Positions 61,777-64,000 of a stretch of DNA of 64,000 nucleotides are shown here, one piece after another. Both the position numbers and the translations under genes were made by a program. The notes under the pieces were generated by a model, which did not search any database, was not told the origin of the DNA, and worked only from the letters and a program-made list of their open reading frames with translations. The first letter of the stretch is position 1; the number at the start of each line of letters is the position of its first letter. Location of the stretch: assembly GCF_001522545.3 (NCBI RefSeq), contig NC_031773.1, positions 19,416,302 to 19,480,301 on the forward strand, written 5' to 3'. The stretch is from Parus major (taxonomy: Eukaryota; Chordata; Aves; Passeriformes; Paridae).

Positions 61777-64000
61777 GAGAGTTGATGAAGCAGCTGCTGT
61801 TGGACATAACTTCCCATGAAAATTATCTTGGCAATAACAACTGGCTGGTGATTTGCTGGTATGGTTGCATTGCCCAGACAATAAATATCCTGTACAAAAT
61901 AAAATTACATAAGAAAGTCTGGAGATGCAGCATTACATTCGATTGCCTGCTCCTTTTAGCATCTGCAGCTTTTTGCAATGTATAGTGAGAAAATGTATAT
62001 GTATACTGCAGCACCAATTTCCTTTAATCACTGTTAGCTTTTTTATTAGGAAAGTTTCCCTTTTGATTCAAAAAAATGCCCCAAATGTCTCTTCTTACAC
62101 TGAAAAATAACTTCGGTTTTCAGAAGAATAGTAAATATCTGGGGGGAATCTGCTAAATTAGAAAAGAAAAATGGATAGAACCATGAAATTAGGATTTGTC
62201 ATTAATGATTACCAAGACTTGAATTTTTCACATTGTGATAACTACTGCTATATATAATGAAGCAAAGTCTTTAACTGATAAGGGGTTTGCTCAGTTAAAA
62301 ATACTGTCTTGAAATTAAATCCTATAAAAAGAAATCAGAAAATATAATATGCTTGAACCTTATCTTCCTGTATGGAAGATCTCTTTTTCATCTGCAGAAA
62401 AGAAAATTAATTTGAATAATTCAAATTAGCTTTTTATTTCAAAAGTAGATTAAGATTAATTTTCATCATTTTTGGGTTGCAGTTTTTTTTGCCTAGAGAA
62501 AATTAGCCATGATGTAGGTCTAACAAGCTTTTTTTAAAAAAATATTTAACATATCTTAAATGTTTAAGACACCAGTTTTATTTCACCTAACTACAGCAAA
62601 ACCAGGCATTCAGTTTACTTAGGCATTTAGAGTCTTTCAACAGCTTATCAAAAATGTAGGAAATTTCAGGGTGGTATTCGCCCACTTGTATTAAAACCAA
62701 TTTTAGAATAACATGAATCACAGTGGCTATCTCTTTCCACTTTATATATAACAATTAAAAATAGCTAAGTGAAGTGATGGATCCTGCCTGTACTGATTGA
62801 GTCCATACTCCCTTAACTAATTCATCATTTTCTGTACAGATGAAAATGCCTCTTCTGCCCAGCATATGTGAGGCAGGTTTTTTCAAAGGCATTCCTTTGA
62901 TAATTTCTTACCTAGGCCGTAATGTATATGACATTTTTAATAATTTTATAATTGATGCTGTTTGCTTTTCTGAACAACTTTCAAATGAATTACTAGATTG
63001 CATTTTATGTTTCCTATTAATTTAATTTTCTTTACACTTTATATTATCTGGTTAATGAAAATGTTATTCTATTGATACTCCCTTCATGCAAGTACAGATA
63101 AAACATGCAAAGCAAAGCTAGTTTATATTTCACAGGAAAATGCAAGAGTGAGGGCAAATCTAATCATGCCTGAAGGAATTTTTGGTTATGCTCTAACAGA
63201 ATCAAAAGTATCTAAGCAGTCACCCTGGGCATTGAGCAGGTGTATCTGTATTTACCCCCTTTCAGTATTCACTCTTCCATTATGCATCAGTGCAGTCATT
63301 ACACTGCATTTTGGTATGTTTAACTTTTCGAGCAAGCAAGCTAAAGAGTTCATCAACATTTTTGCAATATGCTTATGCAGTTTTTGTTATAAAAAGACCA
63401 ATTCTTTCACTTTACCAGGGCACCAATCAATTAGTAACCTTACTTCATTGCTAACATTGCTTAATAATTTATTAACTTCTGTATACTTAAGAAAAAAGTT
63501 ACAAAAAAATAAGCCAATTACCCCAATTTCTTTGATGATTTTGTCTGTGAATTTTTTTCATTCTGGAACATTTATTTATTTATTTCTAATTAAAAAAAAT
63601 GCATAAATATATTATTAATGAATATAAAGTTTTGTCCTAGTGAGTCAGGAACCAGGAAACAATTTAGGACACGAGGCAGATAATCATCTTAATCTCAGTT
63701 CAATGGAGAGAATTTTGGTAAGGAAAAAAATGTGATTCTGAGTGTATAAATAACAGAATGAAAAGTGTAATTAAAATTACTCCTCTTGTCATTTTAGTGT
63801 TATCAATGAAAGTCACTATCCATTTTTAGTCTTCATTGTTTAAAAATGGTGCTTGCATATTGCAGAAATTAAAAAAAGCTCTACAAGATTTACAAGATTA
63901 CAAGTAGCAAGCACTTTGTACAATGAGAAAGTTGAGAACTTTTACCTAATGAAAAGTTAAGAGGTCTTTTGTATTCTTTCTTGTCTCATGAAGAAACAAA

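Larger units (their letters stand above)
30579..64000 (+). other. GRM8: Downstream intron of GRM8 (inferred), non-coding
   Basis: No further GRM8 exon was recognised by eye. The stretch holds CR1 copies, an old LINE remnant, three LTR-type sequences and simple repeats, listed separately. Between them is AT-rich unique DNA. Blocks with denser, less repetitive sequence and several TAATTA/ATTA-type motifs (near 36.4-36.8, 45.6-45.8, 48.5-48.7 and 56.4-56.5 kb) could be conserved non-coding elements. A small exon could be missed by eye, so this is a best reading rather than proof that none is present. Confidence 0.65.

Noticed and set aside
61452..61985. 177-codon open frame on the plus strand
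   Set aside because: It runs through the 3' part of the solo LTR and out into flanking DNA, crossing the element boundary at 61776, so it is not a gene.
1..64000. Search by eye for the microRNA gene known to lie in a GRM8 intron in mammals (MIR592)
   Set aside because: No stretch with its CpG-containing mature sequence was noticed. It may lie in a different intron outside the window.
1..64000. Neighbouring GRM8 exons, tRNA, rRNA, snRNA, CRISPR or bacterial operon structure
   Set aside because: None seen on either strand. A short exon could escape reading by eye; TBLASTN with GRM8 would settle it.

Overview
This window reads as nuclear DNA from a bird, most likely a songbird (passerine). It is AT-rich, nearly all non-coding, and has no bacterial or viral gene layout. 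Its recognisable repeats are 5'-truncated CR1 LINE copies (several with the CR1-style ATTCTGTG / ATCATAGA end) plus long terminal repeats of a kind I associate with passerine genomes. The passerine assignment comes from remembered repeat sequence, not from a search.

The one firmly supported gene piece is a single 201-base coding exon at 30378-30578 on the + strand. It has a strong acceptor and a consensus donor, and encodes part of the extracellular glutamate-binding domain of a group III metabotropic glutamate receptor. It matches mGluR8 (GRM8) much better than mGluR4, 6 or 7. GRM8 is known for very large introns, so the simplest reading is that the whole window lies inside GRM8: about 30.4 kb of the upstream intron, the exon, then about 33.4 kb of the downstream intron. 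I did not find the preceding or following GRM8 exon by eye.

Layout: 1-30377 is intron with two CR1 copies (1861-2082 on +, 19580-20125 on -), simple repeats and a small cluster of perfect hairpins near 24.6-26.0 kb. 30378-30578 is the exon. 30579-64000 is intron with CR1 copies (32536-32690, 34791-34954, 46037-46084, 46876-47270), an older CR1/L3-like LINE stretch (about 50.2-51.1 kb) and three LTR-type sequences (39370-about 40031, about 44560-44746, and a probable 1.06-kb solo LTR at 60718-61776). It also holds an unexplained 134-codon open frame at 37.8 kb and several sequence-rich blocks that could be conserved non-coding elements. Almost all other open frames are chance frames or frames running through repeats.

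I found no convincing undescribed system. The items most worth checking are the possible cryptic exon at 37816-37958, the 36961-37169 inverted-repeat segment, the solo LTR with its 44-49-bp internal repeat array, and the candidate conserved blocks flanking the GRM8 exon.
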